Part shown: one piece after another, positions 11,479 to 22,844 of the stretch
Layout of the letters: the number at the start of each line of letters is the position of its first letter
Position numbering within the stretch: position 1 is the first letter of the stretch
Assembly (NCBI GenBank): GCA_030268105.1
Contig: BSDZ01000017.1
Coordinates: 1,178,001-1,242,000 of the forward strand
DNA from: Volvox africanus
Taxonomy: Eukaryota; Chlorophyta; Chlorophyceae; Chlamydomonadales; Volvocaceae
DNA: 64,000 nucleotides
Direction: 5' to 3'
The notes under the pieces: generated by a model
The model's input: the letters and a program-made list of their open reading frames with translations, nothing else
Databases searched by the model: none
What the model was told of the DNA's origin: nothing
Program-made: the position numbers and the translations under genes

Positions 11479-12194
11479 TATGAGCCGGCAGCGGTCAACC
11501 CCAGGAGCTATTTTGGGGCAGCACGCGAGCTCATGGCATGCTGCTAAAACAATGGCTGCGCGTTGCCCATCCGTGAGCCCTGCCAAACACAGGGTGTTGC
11601 ACGATCCCCGGAAGCGAGCTGGCAGCTCTCGCCACTGCCTGACCTCGACCTCTGTACATCTTAAGCCGTACCGCAGGGCCCATAACGAGTTCTCAATACT
11701 GATTTTTGGCGAGCCTAAAATCTTAAGGAGCGGTATCGGAGCGGTATGCAGCGGTACACAAGTGTCGTATTTCGGGTCGGAAGGCATGCATGCCTATACG
11801 CGCGTTCTTCGTACTGGGCGATTATCTGGGATTCCATCATTCTATATCTTTGCATGCTAACTATTGACGTAGTTTCGCTTGTATCACCATTACGTACGGC
11901 TATTAGCGAACCCGCGCTCGTCTAACCTATACGTGAGCACGCGAGCCTATTTGTGCGAACTGGCCTCGTTTCTTACTTCAATTGGACTATCGGATACTCG
12001 CTGTGTAACGAAGACTTTATCATGATACGGTCAGGCTTCACTATGTTAGTCTACATCTCAACATAAAGCGAGGTCAGAGACGGGATACGTATAGGAAATA
12101 CGTAATCTCTGCTCAGCATTTCAGAGTGCTTGTTCCCAGAGTTCCCATGCATACATACTCCAGAAGGGCGAGAGCTTTTCCTGTGCGTGGCAAT
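11479..12194. other. Spacer, no gene recognised
   Basis: Open frames of up to 126 codons on both strands overlap each other and show no family resemblance. Confidence 0.4.
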
Positions 12195-13555
12195 ACCTCG
12201 CTCACGAGCTTTTGTAATCCTTTATATTGTAATATTGGCAAATTAAGCAACTGGTCTCCGTCCGCTCAAGCAAAGGCTTCAATGGCCTCCCGAGTGACCC
12301 ACATCTATCTCCAAGAGACTTCCACCCCATCGACGTCCATGTTGCCTGGCAAAGTTCATTCACTTCTTTCTTTTCTTTCCTCCACGCACGTAAATTAACT
12401 GTTGCAAGCAAGCCACAGATAATCACCGACTACCTTTCGACGTACGTGACCTATTAGCCATGATAGAAACATTGAGGTATGCGGTGACCGATACCTGGCG
12501 ACAGTAGACGGCGGGAGCGAGGGTTGCTCTTGCTTTTGACATGCATCTCCCCGGCGCGCGGGCACGTTGTATGTGAAGGCGTCATCCATGCCAGCTGCAG
12601 CCGCCCCACACGGCTATGTCCCATGCTTTGACGATCGATGCATTTGTTTCCAAAACCTTGAAACTCGTGCATTGCCAGCGCCATTTGCATGAAACATGCC
12701 ACTTACGGCGTCATTAGGCCGCCTGAGAGAGTTTGCAACATCTGGAGCAGGCTAAATAATACTTACGAATATTTAGTATAGCAAACCAATTTCTGATAGG
12801 CCAAAGTCGGTAGGCATGTCTTTTCCTATGTATCCAGGCTGTAAGGAGTATAGCTAATTCTCAAGTACAGCTGGTACAGTAAGTTCATTAAAAAATCATT
12901 TATACATATTTGTGTCTTTTTTCGTTAGTAGTTAATTGTGTCTATGCCTGCTTGATTAAGCTTGTAATGCCGTATAGATGTAGCATGGGCTGGTATCTAC
13001 ATGGCTGTTTATCCAACATTTCAATGATTTGAATACAGGAATAAATAATATATTGTTTGATATAATCAATTTCTGTCACTTTGAGCTTCATTTTTGGTCT
13101 GCATACTAGGACATCCAGCATCGGTGAGTTTCATGTTTGCCCTTTCCGTCAGCAAGATACGGAATTTATCTCACAACGATCTCCATTGTGTTCTTGAAGG
13201 AACTGGAGAGCTTTTTTTAAGATTTCCGACTAGATAGGCTGTCATCACGAAGGGGGGCGCGCGCTCTCCTAGACGAGCTGGATTCCTCATGGCCATGAGT
13301 TCAGACACATGATTAGTAGTCTTCCCATGGTGTGGCGATGTGTTCGACCTTGAAGAGGTGAGAATTGAACCGTAGGATGGAAGGTTGCGTGGTGGAGCGT
13401 AGCGGATGTATTTGCTCACCGCATCGAGCGCACGCGGCATGTATGCCTTTCATTCCCCTATCAAACATGGATTATAACTATGGACTGCTCGTGCTGTATG
13501 GGCGGTACACGGCAACGGTGTGAAAGTGTTATGAAATGGTATATCAGTTGGATAT
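12195..13555 (+). repeat. Diverged 1.3-kb repeat, copy A
   Basis: This region matches 22845-24150 in the same orientation over its whole length with many substitutions and indels. Shared landmarks are GGCAAATTAAGCAACTGGTC (12237 and 22888), GCCTGAGAGAGTTTGCA, GGCCAAAGTCGGTAGGCATG and ACATCCAGCATCGGTGAGTT. Indels are not multiples of three, so the shared DNA is probably not protein-coding now. A conserved CATCG/GTGAGTTTCATGTT looks like a plus-strand splice donor, suggesting that the ancestor was transcribed. Its nature is unknown: a transposon family or an old segmental duplication. Confidence 0.75.
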
Positions 13556-14845
13556 AGCGATCCATACTAGCAACAATCCCGCTGTGTAAGTATATTTATT
13601 TACTGGGAAGCTCGCGGCGCGGCGCTTTGTTTGTAGTTCGAGCAAGGTGGATTTCAACTATATTGATAACAGCTCAGGCGACGTTTTGATAGGTGCTTTA
13701 TTGCTATGTTTTGTCAGAGCACCCCATAGCAGTTCAAGGCAATTGATGTGCCTGCCGAGCCATAGACCTCGCCTGTGAGTGGCCTGTGCCTGTCAGCCGC
13801 ACGTTATCTCATGGAGAACTCTTGTTAGGAAACGCTAACGATGCAAGAGGTGGCGTTCTCTTGGTGAGAACAACTTTGTTTCGTGCAGTTCAGAGTACTG
13901 CATAATTGCAGTTTCTAATGGCCTTGAGGAAAAAGGGGCAGAAGTTTTGATCACACCACTAGGTACAGCTATGTTCGCGTACTGCCATTGGGCCGTATGT
14001 TTCTGAGTGTTGTGCTACGGTTCGTTTCCCGCCGTTGCGTAGGTCGATGCGACCCTACAAGGCGAAGTGTTATCTTGATGAACGCATGAATGATTATTGC
14101 ATATGAATGAACCTGCATGATATAGATGTATTCGCATACATTTATATATGCATTTGGCATGTTATCATTATCCATCGCGACATCACATCATGGCAAATCC
14201 GCCTAGCATGCATGAAATGCCGAATCATTGAAGTGCGCATTATGCTCGTGCTACGAAACGATAAGTAATATTATTTGATACAATATTACTTCATTACAGC
14301 ACACGTTGAGAGCGCCGCACTTGTCGCGATGCATGCCTTGCAACCGAATATCGTTATTCGGACCCTTGCATCATGTGAATGCCGGAAAGGCTTATACGTT
14401 GTTATGCTTGGACATCGCCTATACGCAGTAGGGTTGTCACACTTAGGATCGGCCTCCTAGTGTGAATCGTACGACATTGCGATGCTGCGAGTATAACAGA
14501 TGCGAGGACGGCTAAGCAAGACAAGACATTCGATACCGGAGAACACTCGTGTGTGTTCTACATTATCATTGCGATACGCTACTCTACTTAGCCCGAGCAA
14601 AGCCTAAACTTCGCTATCACCGCCGCGTGATGATTGCTTGCTCCCGGCGCTGACGGCGATTACGTCTATTGCACCGCTTCGATCTGTAAGACTGTAAGTT
14701 ATATCTCTTCTTGTCTTGAAGTCTTCCGCTGTCTCTGTTTGCTCGCGTTTGCCTTGCTGTACTTGCAAGTGCTCGCGCATCGGTGTCGAAAGCCTTCAGA
14801 CGTGCAGATACTTATGAGCAAACACGAAGGAGAGGTACAACAAAT
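13556..14845. other. Probable 5' flank and 5' LTR region of the gypsy element
   Basis: The primer-binding site begins at 14846, so a 5' LTR must end just before it. Its start cannot be placed because the element's 3' LTR is missing, leaving no second copy to compare. No other gene is recognised here. Confidence 0.4.
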
Positions 14846-14860
14846 TGGTATCGAGACAGG
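14846..14860 (+). other. Primer-binding site of the Ty3/gypsy element (initiator-tRNA type)
   Basis: TGGTATCGAGACAGG closely follows the initiator-Met tRNA-complementary site common in plant and algal LTR elements (TGGTATCAGAGC...). It lies 64 bases upstream of the first gag ATG. Reverse transcription would prime here. Confidence 0.7.
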
Positions 14861-14909
14861 TTCGTTGCCTAACTGTCTCTCTTTGTCTAATCGGAAGTAG
14901 ATTCTTTCT

Positions 14910-15308
14910 ATGGCGAGTTCCAGCGACGAACCACGAGGACCGCTAGATACTTTTGCCGAAGACCTAGGCCGCGCCGTTTTGGACGCCGCCGCTTCCGGTT
15001 TGTAATTGTTTAATTGCTTTTACTTAGATTGCTGCACTTGTTGTGTAAGTGTATGCTCTGAGTCGCAGGTAATCTCAGTGCACCGGCATTGCTTGCCGCG
15101 GCGACTGAGACCGGCTTTCGTCCGGACCAGTTGGCGACTCTCATTGCCCAAACTACGGAGATCAGGACTCAGCTGGGCAAGTACTTGCTGAGTTTACTGA
15201 ATCTTCTCAAGAGTACTGTTGGTAGGCTCACTGAATCGCTTTGTACTCTTGCCTTTGCGATAGAAGTCGGCTTCTATTACACAAACCTAGGGTATCACTT
15301 CGTGCTCC
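14910..15308 (+). pseudogene. Gypsy gag, N-terminal exons (apparently spliced)
   Basis: An ATG at 14910 opens MASSSDEPRGPLDTFAEDLG and the frame stops at 15003 unless an intron (14998-15068) is removed. The donor CCG/GTTTGT and acceptor GTCGCAG then join in phase to a frame reading PALLAAATETGFRPDQLATL. From about 15190 to 15308 the frame must change again to enter the main gag frame; an acceptor CCTAG/GGT at 15291 is in phase with it, but no clear matching donor was found. An unspliced reading with frameshift damage is the alternative. Confidence 0.5.
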
Positions 15309-16533
15309 ATGTCCGCGGAACACGACGATACGCCGCACACTAGCCTAGCTAGCCAACCCGATTTTGTTGTGGCTGCTAGCGCTCCGGATAGAGGTCTTGA
15401 GACTGTTGGCACGCGAGCCACTCAAGATCCCCTTGTCCTTCAGACCCCTGCTCACTTAATTGTGCCGCATTCAGCAGTTAACACCAATATGGACAACACT
15501 GCTGGACCACGGGTTCTGCCATTACCTCAAGCTCGAGGGCATGATGACATCCCTGAGGTGATGAGATTGTCAATTCCCGTTCCTAGGCTCAATATCTTGC
15601 TAACTGAAAAGACATCAGGACATAGCATAGCCGATGCAACTCGTGCGTACGTGCGTGACGCTAAAAAGTATCTCCAGGCTGTTCATGGTGGCGAAAATGA
15701 TGGTATCAGGTGTCTCTTCATTGGTAACACCCTCAAGGGCTCAGCGAAGGACTGGTATTGTGAATGGACCACCGCCCGGGGCGACTATACTTTTGATGAG
15801 ATGATCGCTGCTTTGCTCGCACGGTTCGCTACTGAGGTTCAAGCATGTGATGTGGAGGCTCGTAAGGTTTTGGCAGCCGGTAGCTACCACATGTGTCGGG
15901 GTGAAAATGTACCTGCGTACCAGTCACGCTTCGAAGCACTTGTGACCCCAATTGCTGATCTCACCAAAACCGAGCGTGTCTTTTGGTTTAAGCGAGGCCT
16001 GACGAAACTGTTGGCTAAATGGTGCGCTACTGACTTGGCTGGGGTGCTGATCAAGTCGTATGATGCCTTGGTCATTTTTGCTAAGGATACGGAGATACGA
16101 CTCCTTGCCGGTGAGGAAGAAGTCAAGTCTGTCCCTCGTGCAAATGCCATGCAAGTGCAGGATCCGCTTGAGGAAGCTGTAGCTCTCGACCAGGAACTCG
16201 GAGCGACCCGTCCCACACCTACTGCTGCGACGCGACGCAGCAACCGGCAACGGGGGCGCTAGCTTGGGTGTGCGCAGGTCAGGAGGAGCAGGTCCGAGCT
16301 CGGACCCGGCTAAGAGCAGGAAGCGTGGTGGTGCGCCGTCGTCGGCAGCCGCACAGCGCTCTGACCCCAATGCGAAGCGGACTCGCACGGATGACTCATT
16401 TATGCCAAAATGGAATTGCAATTGTTCCGAGTTCGAGCGTCGGAAAGCGGCCAATGTTTGTCTACGGTGCGCGGAGAGTCATCCTACGAAGGATTGCCCG
16501 TTACTGCCGCCGTTTGTACCTCAGCCAAAATAG
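15309..16533 (+). pseudogene. Gypsy gag: capsid region and zinc knuckle, one frameshift
   Basis: The capsid-like gag domain occupies 15309-16262. It includes FIGNTLKGSAKDWYCEWTTA and DEMIAALLARFATEVQA, the usual 'L.G.A..W......W..F...L..RF' pattern of retrotransposon gag. The frame ends in a stop at 16260-16262. Coding resemblance continues in the next frame (16264-16533), through a basic linker to a zinc knuckle NVCLRCAESHPTKDCPL. This knuckle is CX2CX3HX4C, one residue shorter than the canonical CX2CX4HX4C. A TAG at 16531-16533 then separates it from pol in the same frame. Confidence 0.88.
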
Positions 16534-16551
16534 GGGCTTGCCCGGGTTCCT

Positions 16552-19434
16552 GTGGAGGGGGCACCGCCCGGGATTTCTGACCTAACGCGTGGTCGGTGGT
16601 CATCCTTACGGCCAGCCGTGAAGGCATTGTTGCCTTGTGTACTTGGACACATCGAGCGAGTCATTGCGCGACGCATCACGCTTGACGGACGCACGGGACT
16701 TCTCTGCTTCGATCCGTTGTGTAACTTGTTTACACCTCGCCGTCCCCTGTCATCTATCGATTTGTCTAACCACGTGGTTTTGTTCATCCCCTCGTCTCTG
16801 CGTGAGATGTTGGAACAGTTGGCCGTATACAGGAGATGTAGGCGTCAATATCCAGGCACCGCCGCATGTGTATTACTCCCCGCTTTCTGTCGGCGCAAGG
16901 CAGAGGCATTGTTAAGGGGTATGCGGCATGTTCACCGGTTCGAGCCGGGCACCGTTTTGTTTAATGGTGTGGATTGGGAGGGTATGCTGGCTCCGTGGCC
17001 AGGGACATCCTACTCGGTTGACGTTTGGTACGAAGCTCCTGATGAGGGTGCCATAGGTTACGGACCCGCCCTAAGTGCACTGACGTTATTTGCTGGGCAG
17101 TCGCTCGTAGATAACCGTGTCCCAGTGGTTCAGATCGGTTTGAATGGCCGTACTCTGAAGGCACTTGTTGACACCGGTGCCAGCGACGACTTCATCTGTG
17201 TCGCAGAGGTGAATGCGCTGGGGTTGACCCCAGAGTCGTCTGATTGTCCACAGGTTACCCTTGCTGACGGGGGCAAGCATCCCATCGTGGGCAGGATTAC
17301 CCTTAGCCTATCGATAGGCCCTTTGCATGTTGTGACCCGGCCGTACGTGCTGCAGGGCTTAGCAGAGACTGCACCGTACATAATGGGGTCTTCGACATTA
17401 CGGCAGAACCGCGCACGCATCTACATGGAGACCGCAACCCTGCATATGTGCAAGGGTACTCTGTCGATTAAGGTACCTTTCCTGTCGTTCGAACATGTCA
17501 CACCAAAGGAGGGCGAAGCTGAGGCGGTGCCTATGGTTAATTTCGCTGTGACCGCAATGGCCGCACGAATCGAACCAGAGCTAGTCGGACATAAGGAGGC
17601 CGTCCGTTTGTTACGGAAGGGTGCCCACGGACTGCTTTTGAGGCCGCAGGTGGGCTGTTGTGCCACCACCGCGCAGATTTCTGTGGATCCTGAGGTTGAG
17701 GCCCTACTGTCGCAGTATGAGGACGTCTTTAAAGATATCCCTGGCCTACCACCTATGCGTCCTGTTGATCACACAATCCCTCTCATGCCTGGAGCGCAGC
17801 CTACGGCCCGGCCAATGTACAGGTTGAGTCCATTGGAGCTGGACGAGGTGAAGCGCCAGGTGACGGATTTGCTCTCGAAGGGTATGATACGCCCCAACAC
17901 ATCCCCGTATTCTGCACCGATTTTGTTTGTCGGTACGAAGGATGGGACCTTGCGCATGTGCATTGATTACTGGGGGTTGAATGTGAGTACGGTGAAAAAT
18001 CGCTACCCTTTGCCACGCGTTGACGACCTGTTGGATAAGCTGAAGGGATTGGCTTATTTTTCCTCAATTGACTTACAACAGGGCTATAATCAGATTCGCA
18101 ACACTGCCTCTGATATTCCGAAAACCGCTTTTCGGATGCCCTTTGGTCACTTCGAGTATACGGTTCTATCGTTTGGTTTGACTAATGCCCCTGCGACGTT
18201 TCAGGCGGTCATGGACCGCATGTTTAGACCGTTTATCGACAGGTTCGTTGTTTGCTACCTGGATGACATCTTGGTTTATTCTAAGATGCGCGACGAGCAT
18301 TTGGAGCATCTTCGGCTCATGCTCGACGTTATGAGGCGGGAGCAATTGTTTGTTAAACGCGCCAAATGTTTTTGGGCGCAGCCTCAGGTGGAATATTTGG
18401 GCCACATTGTGTTGGCCACCGGTGTGAAGATGGACCTGTGGAAGGTCGCCGTGGTTCGCGATTGGCCCGCGCCTCAGAACCTCACGGAGCTGTGTAAGTT
18501 CCTTGGCTTGACCAATTATTTCTGAAAGTTCATTGAAAAATATTCCATCATTGCGGCCCCGCTTACTAACTTAACTCGCAAAGGCGTTTTCGTTTCACTC
18601 GAGTTGTGGACGTCGCAATGCCAGCAGGCATTCGAAGAGCTCAAGCGAACCGTTGCCGAAGATGTCACCCTTGCATTCCTTGATTACTCGTTGCCGTTTC
18701 GTGTTGAGGTAGTGTCTGATGCCTCAATATTTGGAAGTGGCGCTGTATTGTTACAGGAAGGGCGACTGATCGCCTTCACGAGTAAGAAGTTTTCTGGTGC
18801 GGAGATTCGCTACACCACCGGGGAACAGGAGCTTCTGGCAGTGCTGCATGCTTTAAAGGAATGGCGCTGTTACCTCGAGGGACGCCTGTTTACTTTAAAG
18901 ACTGACCATAAGCCCCTAACGTTTTTGCAAAGCGTTCTGACGTTGAACCGCCGTCAGGCTAGGTGGATGGAATACCTAGCTAGGTTCGACTGCACCTGGG
19001 AGTACATTTCTGGTAAATTGAATATTGCCGATGCTCTCAGTCGACATCCGTCGCTACACGCTGCAATTTTGGCAGCGCCCGTCTTGCGACCGCATAACGA
19101 GGAGGTGCCGATCGCGACGGACCTCACGGAGCGGTTGAAGGTTGCCTACAACGCAGATGCCTGGTTCTCGGAGCCGGCTAATGTAGAAAACCTTCGCAAG
19201 GAGAATGGCCTTTGGCTACGGACGGAGGGTGCAGCTACACAAATCGTCGTTCTGAACGACGACGCGCTACACTACGACATCCTTGCACGGTTCCACGAGG
19301 ACCCGTTAGCAGGACACCCTGGTAGCAAGCGGATGTTGCTCTTCCAATGCAACACACTGTTGCGTTTCGGCCTGACTTCCTCAGGTTACGATCCTACCGT
19401 TTGGTATTCTCAGCAAGACATAGGTCTTGCCTGA
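16552..19434 (+). pseudogene. Gypsy pol: protease, reverse transcriptase, RNase H, start of integrase; one internal stop
   Basis: One reading frame runs from 16552 to 19434, interrupted only by TGA at 18523-18525, where homologues have Arg (CGA). The protease active site is LKALVDTGASDDFIC near 17155. Reverse transcriptase runs from about 17700, with DLQQGYNQIR, FGLTNAPATFQ and the catalytic VVCYLDDILVYS. RNase H follows (EVVSDASIFGSGAVLL, TGEQELLAVLHAL, LKTDHKPLTF, GKLNIADALSRHP). Integrase begins with the zinc-binding ARFHEDPLAGHPGSKRMLL and is cut off at 19358 by an inserted element. Several conserved Arg/Pro positions are altered in ways that fit C-to-T change (DYWGLN for DYRGLN). The element cannot make a full enzyme as it stands. 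Confidence 0.95.
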
Positions 19435-19621
19435 TTAGGCTGTTTTTGTCATGGAGTAAGAGTGGCGTTTGGTCTTCTGGCCTGGAGCCACTAAGTACTT
19501 GCCTGATCAGTATGTCCAAGGGTACGACACCTTGTTCTCTGAGTATATATTTGGTGAGGTTTCCATACCTCATACCAAACGGTAGGATCGTAACCTAAGG
19601 AAGTCAGGCCGAAACTCAACA
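19358..19621. mobile_element. 264-bp inverted-repeat (MITE-like) insertion in gypsy integrase
   Basis: The left arm 19359-19407 and right arm 19572-19620 are reverse complements at about 47 of 49 positions (core GGTTACGATCCTACCGTTTG). The interior has no open frame. The surrounding integrase reading is broken exactly here and resumes after it. CAACAC occurs at both junctions (19350-19355 and 19617-19622) and could be a 6-bp target duplication, although it overlaps the right arm by a few bases, so the exact ends are uncertain. The superfamily is not identifiable from these ends. Confidence 0.78.
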
Positions 19622-19800
19622 CTCCCATGCGGACGTACTTCCTGACGACTGACTAATACACACGGTCAGCAAAAGACTGCAAAGACCCAAAGATACGGCT
19701 ACAATACATGCAACCAGCTAGATACGCAAAGCAGTGATGGTGGTCTGTGTTCATGCTCCCACGCAATCATCAAACCACAAATGCAGTAACCACAGAGCAG

Positions 19801-20740
19801 TCACTTCATGCCCTTGCCAGACATGCAGAGGCGCAGCTTCTCCTTTGGTAGCGCCTTCGTAAAGATATCCGCGACTTGCTCCGCGGTGGTGCACCAAACC
19901 ACCCTTATTTCACCTCGTTCCACACGCTCACGTGCAAAGTGATGACAGATGTCGATGTGCTTGGTGCGAGCCGTAGAAGTCGGGCTCGCCAGCATGGCAA
20001 TGCATGCACTGCTGTCGCATTTAAGCGGTACAGGCCACACTCCAACTCCCAGATCATGCAACCGATGCCTCAGCCATAGCGCCTCCTTAATCGCCGCAGC
20101 TGCAGCCACATACTCCGCCTCAGCCATCGAGGTTGCCACAGTGGGCTGCAGCTTACTGGCCCACGAAATTGCACCTTTTCCATGCAAAAACACGTAGCCT
20201 CCAGTCGAACGGCGGCCCACAACACCCGCCAGATATGAATCACAAAAACTGAGAGCGCTGGAATCGCCAGTGTAAATGATCCCAACATTTCTGGTACCAG
20301 CCAAATACCTCAAAACACCCTTTGCGACATTCCAGTGCTCCACCGTGGGCTTGGACATGTGACGGGCCGAAGCTCCCATGGTGTAAGGGATAACAGGGCG
20401 GGAGCAGATCGAAAGGTACAGCAAACTTCCAACCAGCTCACTGTACGGAAACACTCACACATCCAAACGCATCCATGGGGGTGCAGCGCGCATTTGCCCC
20501 CTGCAAGCCGAACTTCGACAATTCTTCTGTCACGTAGCGCTTCTGAGTGAGCTTTAGGGTGCGCGCAACCCTATCCCTTGCGATCTCAAAGCCCAGGTAA
20601 AACCTGGCTTCAACCAGATCGCGCATGTCAAAGATGCCCTGCAGCTGGAAAAGTTTGACCTGCTTAATCACTTCAGCAGACTTCCACGCAATGAGCAAAT
20701 CATCCACGTACACAAGGATGTACACCTTCTCTTCTCTTCT
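19801..20740 (-). pseudogene. Ty1/copia retrotransposon fragment: end of reverse transcriptase and RNase H
   Basis: The minus-strand frames carry the reverse transcriptase active site ILVYVDDLLIAW (near 20690) and EARFYLGFEIARDR. After a frameshift near 20440-20455, the RNase H part follows: SELVGSLLYLSICSRPVIPY, CDSYLAGVVGRRSTGGYVFL, AMAEAEY-type SMAEAEYVAAAAAI, TKHIDICHHFARERVERGE and QVADIFTKALPK. These are the hallmark C-terminal motifs of copia pol, ending at a stop near 19801. Everything upstream of the YVDD box is missing: the sequence runs directly into a TATAT microsatellite at about 20740. It lies opposite in strand to the gypsy element it abuts. Confidence 0.93.
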
Positions 20741-20945
20741 CTTACATTATATTATATATTATATATATATTATATATATATTATATATAATATAATATAA
20801 TATAATATATTATATTATATTATATTATATTATATTATATTATATTATATTATATTATATTATATTATATTATATTATATTATATTATATTATATTATAT
20901 TATTTGTTTTATATACATACACACACACATATATATATATATTTA
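20741..20945. repeat. (TTATA)n / (AT)n microsatellite
   Basis: About 200 bases of almost pure TTATA pentamers (tandem ATTATATT units) continue into CA and TA dinucleotides at 20917-20940. It truncates the copia fragment on its 5' side. Confidence 0.97.
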
Positions 20946-22844
20946 TTTATGTATTAACACTATTTATTTATGGGTATGCCGGTTATATTGGTCGATGTGG
21001 TTACCAGCGCGTTTTTGACGAACGTTTCTCACGCCAACACTGTTTATGCTCCTCCCCGAGATTTTTCCATCCTTTATACCAAGTATATATTTGGATCACC
21101 TATCACCATGTAAGGTCTACTGTTTCGTCGTAATGCCAGGCTCCATCCCGTTCGTAGCTAGGTCGTCACTCCTCCACAGGAGTGTATATGATTGGCCAAA
21201 GCAAACGCACATATGTGTGCTTAGGCGCCATCCATCCTCTACCTCTAATTACTCTATCTAGCAATCCGTCGGCTTGATTGCGGTCTACGTACGTAAAAAT
21301 CGTTCCACCCCAGCTTTTCACTTCGATCATTTTAATTTGTGACGTCCACGATACGTGGGATCCCACGTATCGTATAGTCCCGCGTAGAGCCTGACACTTG
21401 ACCGGGAGGCCTAGCTGAAATCTACGGCGTTTCCACGGCGTGGCTCGTCCCATAATCGTCCAGTACGGCCATTCCTAGCATAGGAATTTTCCTGTCCGCC
21501 CTCAGGAAGCGTAGGTGTTAAATTTGGCGAGCGTGAACCCACATATTTTGTGGTGTCAAAAGACACCGGTTCATAGCACCGGTATGGTGATATGTCGCAA
21601 TTGATCGTACATGGGTACGATATCGAAAGATAATGCGGGAGCAGAGTCAGGCTAAACCTGTAGAGAACGCCATGATAACGTGGTAATAGGTAATGTTTGT
21701 TACACTAGGAATTTCCTACGCCGCAGGATAGAGCTAGTGGCGCTAATGGAGATAGTGCTTTGGAATTGTTGAATGTGCTTCCGTAACTTGCAAACCCGGC
21801 AGCGCGGCCTTCTTCCTACTAAATTTTGCCTACTAAATTTGGACGGAATTTTACAAGGCAATCACACGACGTTACTCACACATGTTGTAATTTTGATGCG
21901 ATCAAAGTACAACTGTTTTATTATAGGATTCACCATGCGCAAGTTCTTCGCGCGGGGTCGCTGAAGCAGTCGATTAATTAACTGTCACGGCATTAAGTTT
22001 GTCGTTGCTCTCATAGCAAATAAAAATTTAAAAATCTTGGTTATCCGCATGGCCATTTAAAACAGAATGAAGTCGCGTTCTTCATGTGAGAGGCCAATCC
22101 CATCATGGAGCCGCTTGAACACCATACATATCCTATTGCCGCCTTTCTTATGACTATAACTTCCACATTTCATTATCCTGATTCAACAACTAATTTTCCA
22201 TGGGCCTGGTCATCAGCCTGGTCTCGTCCTATTGCAGAAACAAGCGACTTTAGGATTCCCAGTGTAGGAAATGTGCAGCGTATGTAATTCTGCCCGAAAC
22301 CACGGCCTGCACTTTGCCTAATTATTGCGGCAAAGCTATGTGTTGATGTCGCTCGCTTTTCATATCACAGCGACGCACATAAACGTTGGAACGCAATGAA
22401 ATTGTGCCAGTTACAATCATTTGCAAAGCGATGGCATATGAGTCCGCCAGGAATACAACGAATCTGCTTGTACGTACCGCGTTGCAGTCTCAACTCAAAT
22501 GTTTCACCTGAGCTTACTTAAGTCTTCCGATTTAATATGATATGCTACAACATACCGGGGCGATAAGCAAGACGTACTAGGCCGTTGGTAAGCAAGTCAA
22601 ACCTTTAATGTCACATCGGTGCGGGACATTGGTTCGTTGGATATAAATTTAAGATATTAAAGAAGTGAATTTGTATCAATATTTTGCGTAATGTGCGAGG
22701 TCAATTAGACACCAGCCAGTTCGCGACGACAGATTCGTTATTACTGACATACGGCAGCATCGGAGTCCCTAGTCTCCATGCATCCACAGTCAATATAGAT
22801 AGGTTTCCAATAGGTATATTTCTTTTTCCGTTCTAACATATCTA
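20946..22844. other. No gene recognised; contains a 26-bp perfect palindrome at 21348-21373
   Basis: Open frames are short and show no family motifs. The only strong structure is the palindrome whose half is ACGATACGTGGGA. Confidence 0.45.

Larger units (their letters stand above)
14846..19800 (+). mobile_element. Ty3/gypsy LTR retrotransposon, 3' truncated and interrupted
   Basis: The order is primer-binding site, gag, zinc knuckle, aspartic protease, reverse transcriptase, RNase H, then the start of integrase, which is the Ty3/gypsy order. The element is broken by an inverted-repeat insertion at 19358-19621. Integrase resumes for about eight codons (PMRTYFL...) and is then lost near 19640, where copia-derived sequence on the opposite strand begins. 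There is no 3' LTR. Damage in the coding frames (frameshift at about 16262, TAG at 16531, TGA at 18523) shows that it is inactive. Confidence 0.93.

Noticed and set aside
16961..18405. Several minus-strand frames of 64-96 codons across the gypsy pol region
   Set aside because: They are complements of clearly recognisable protease and reverse transcriptase coding sequence.
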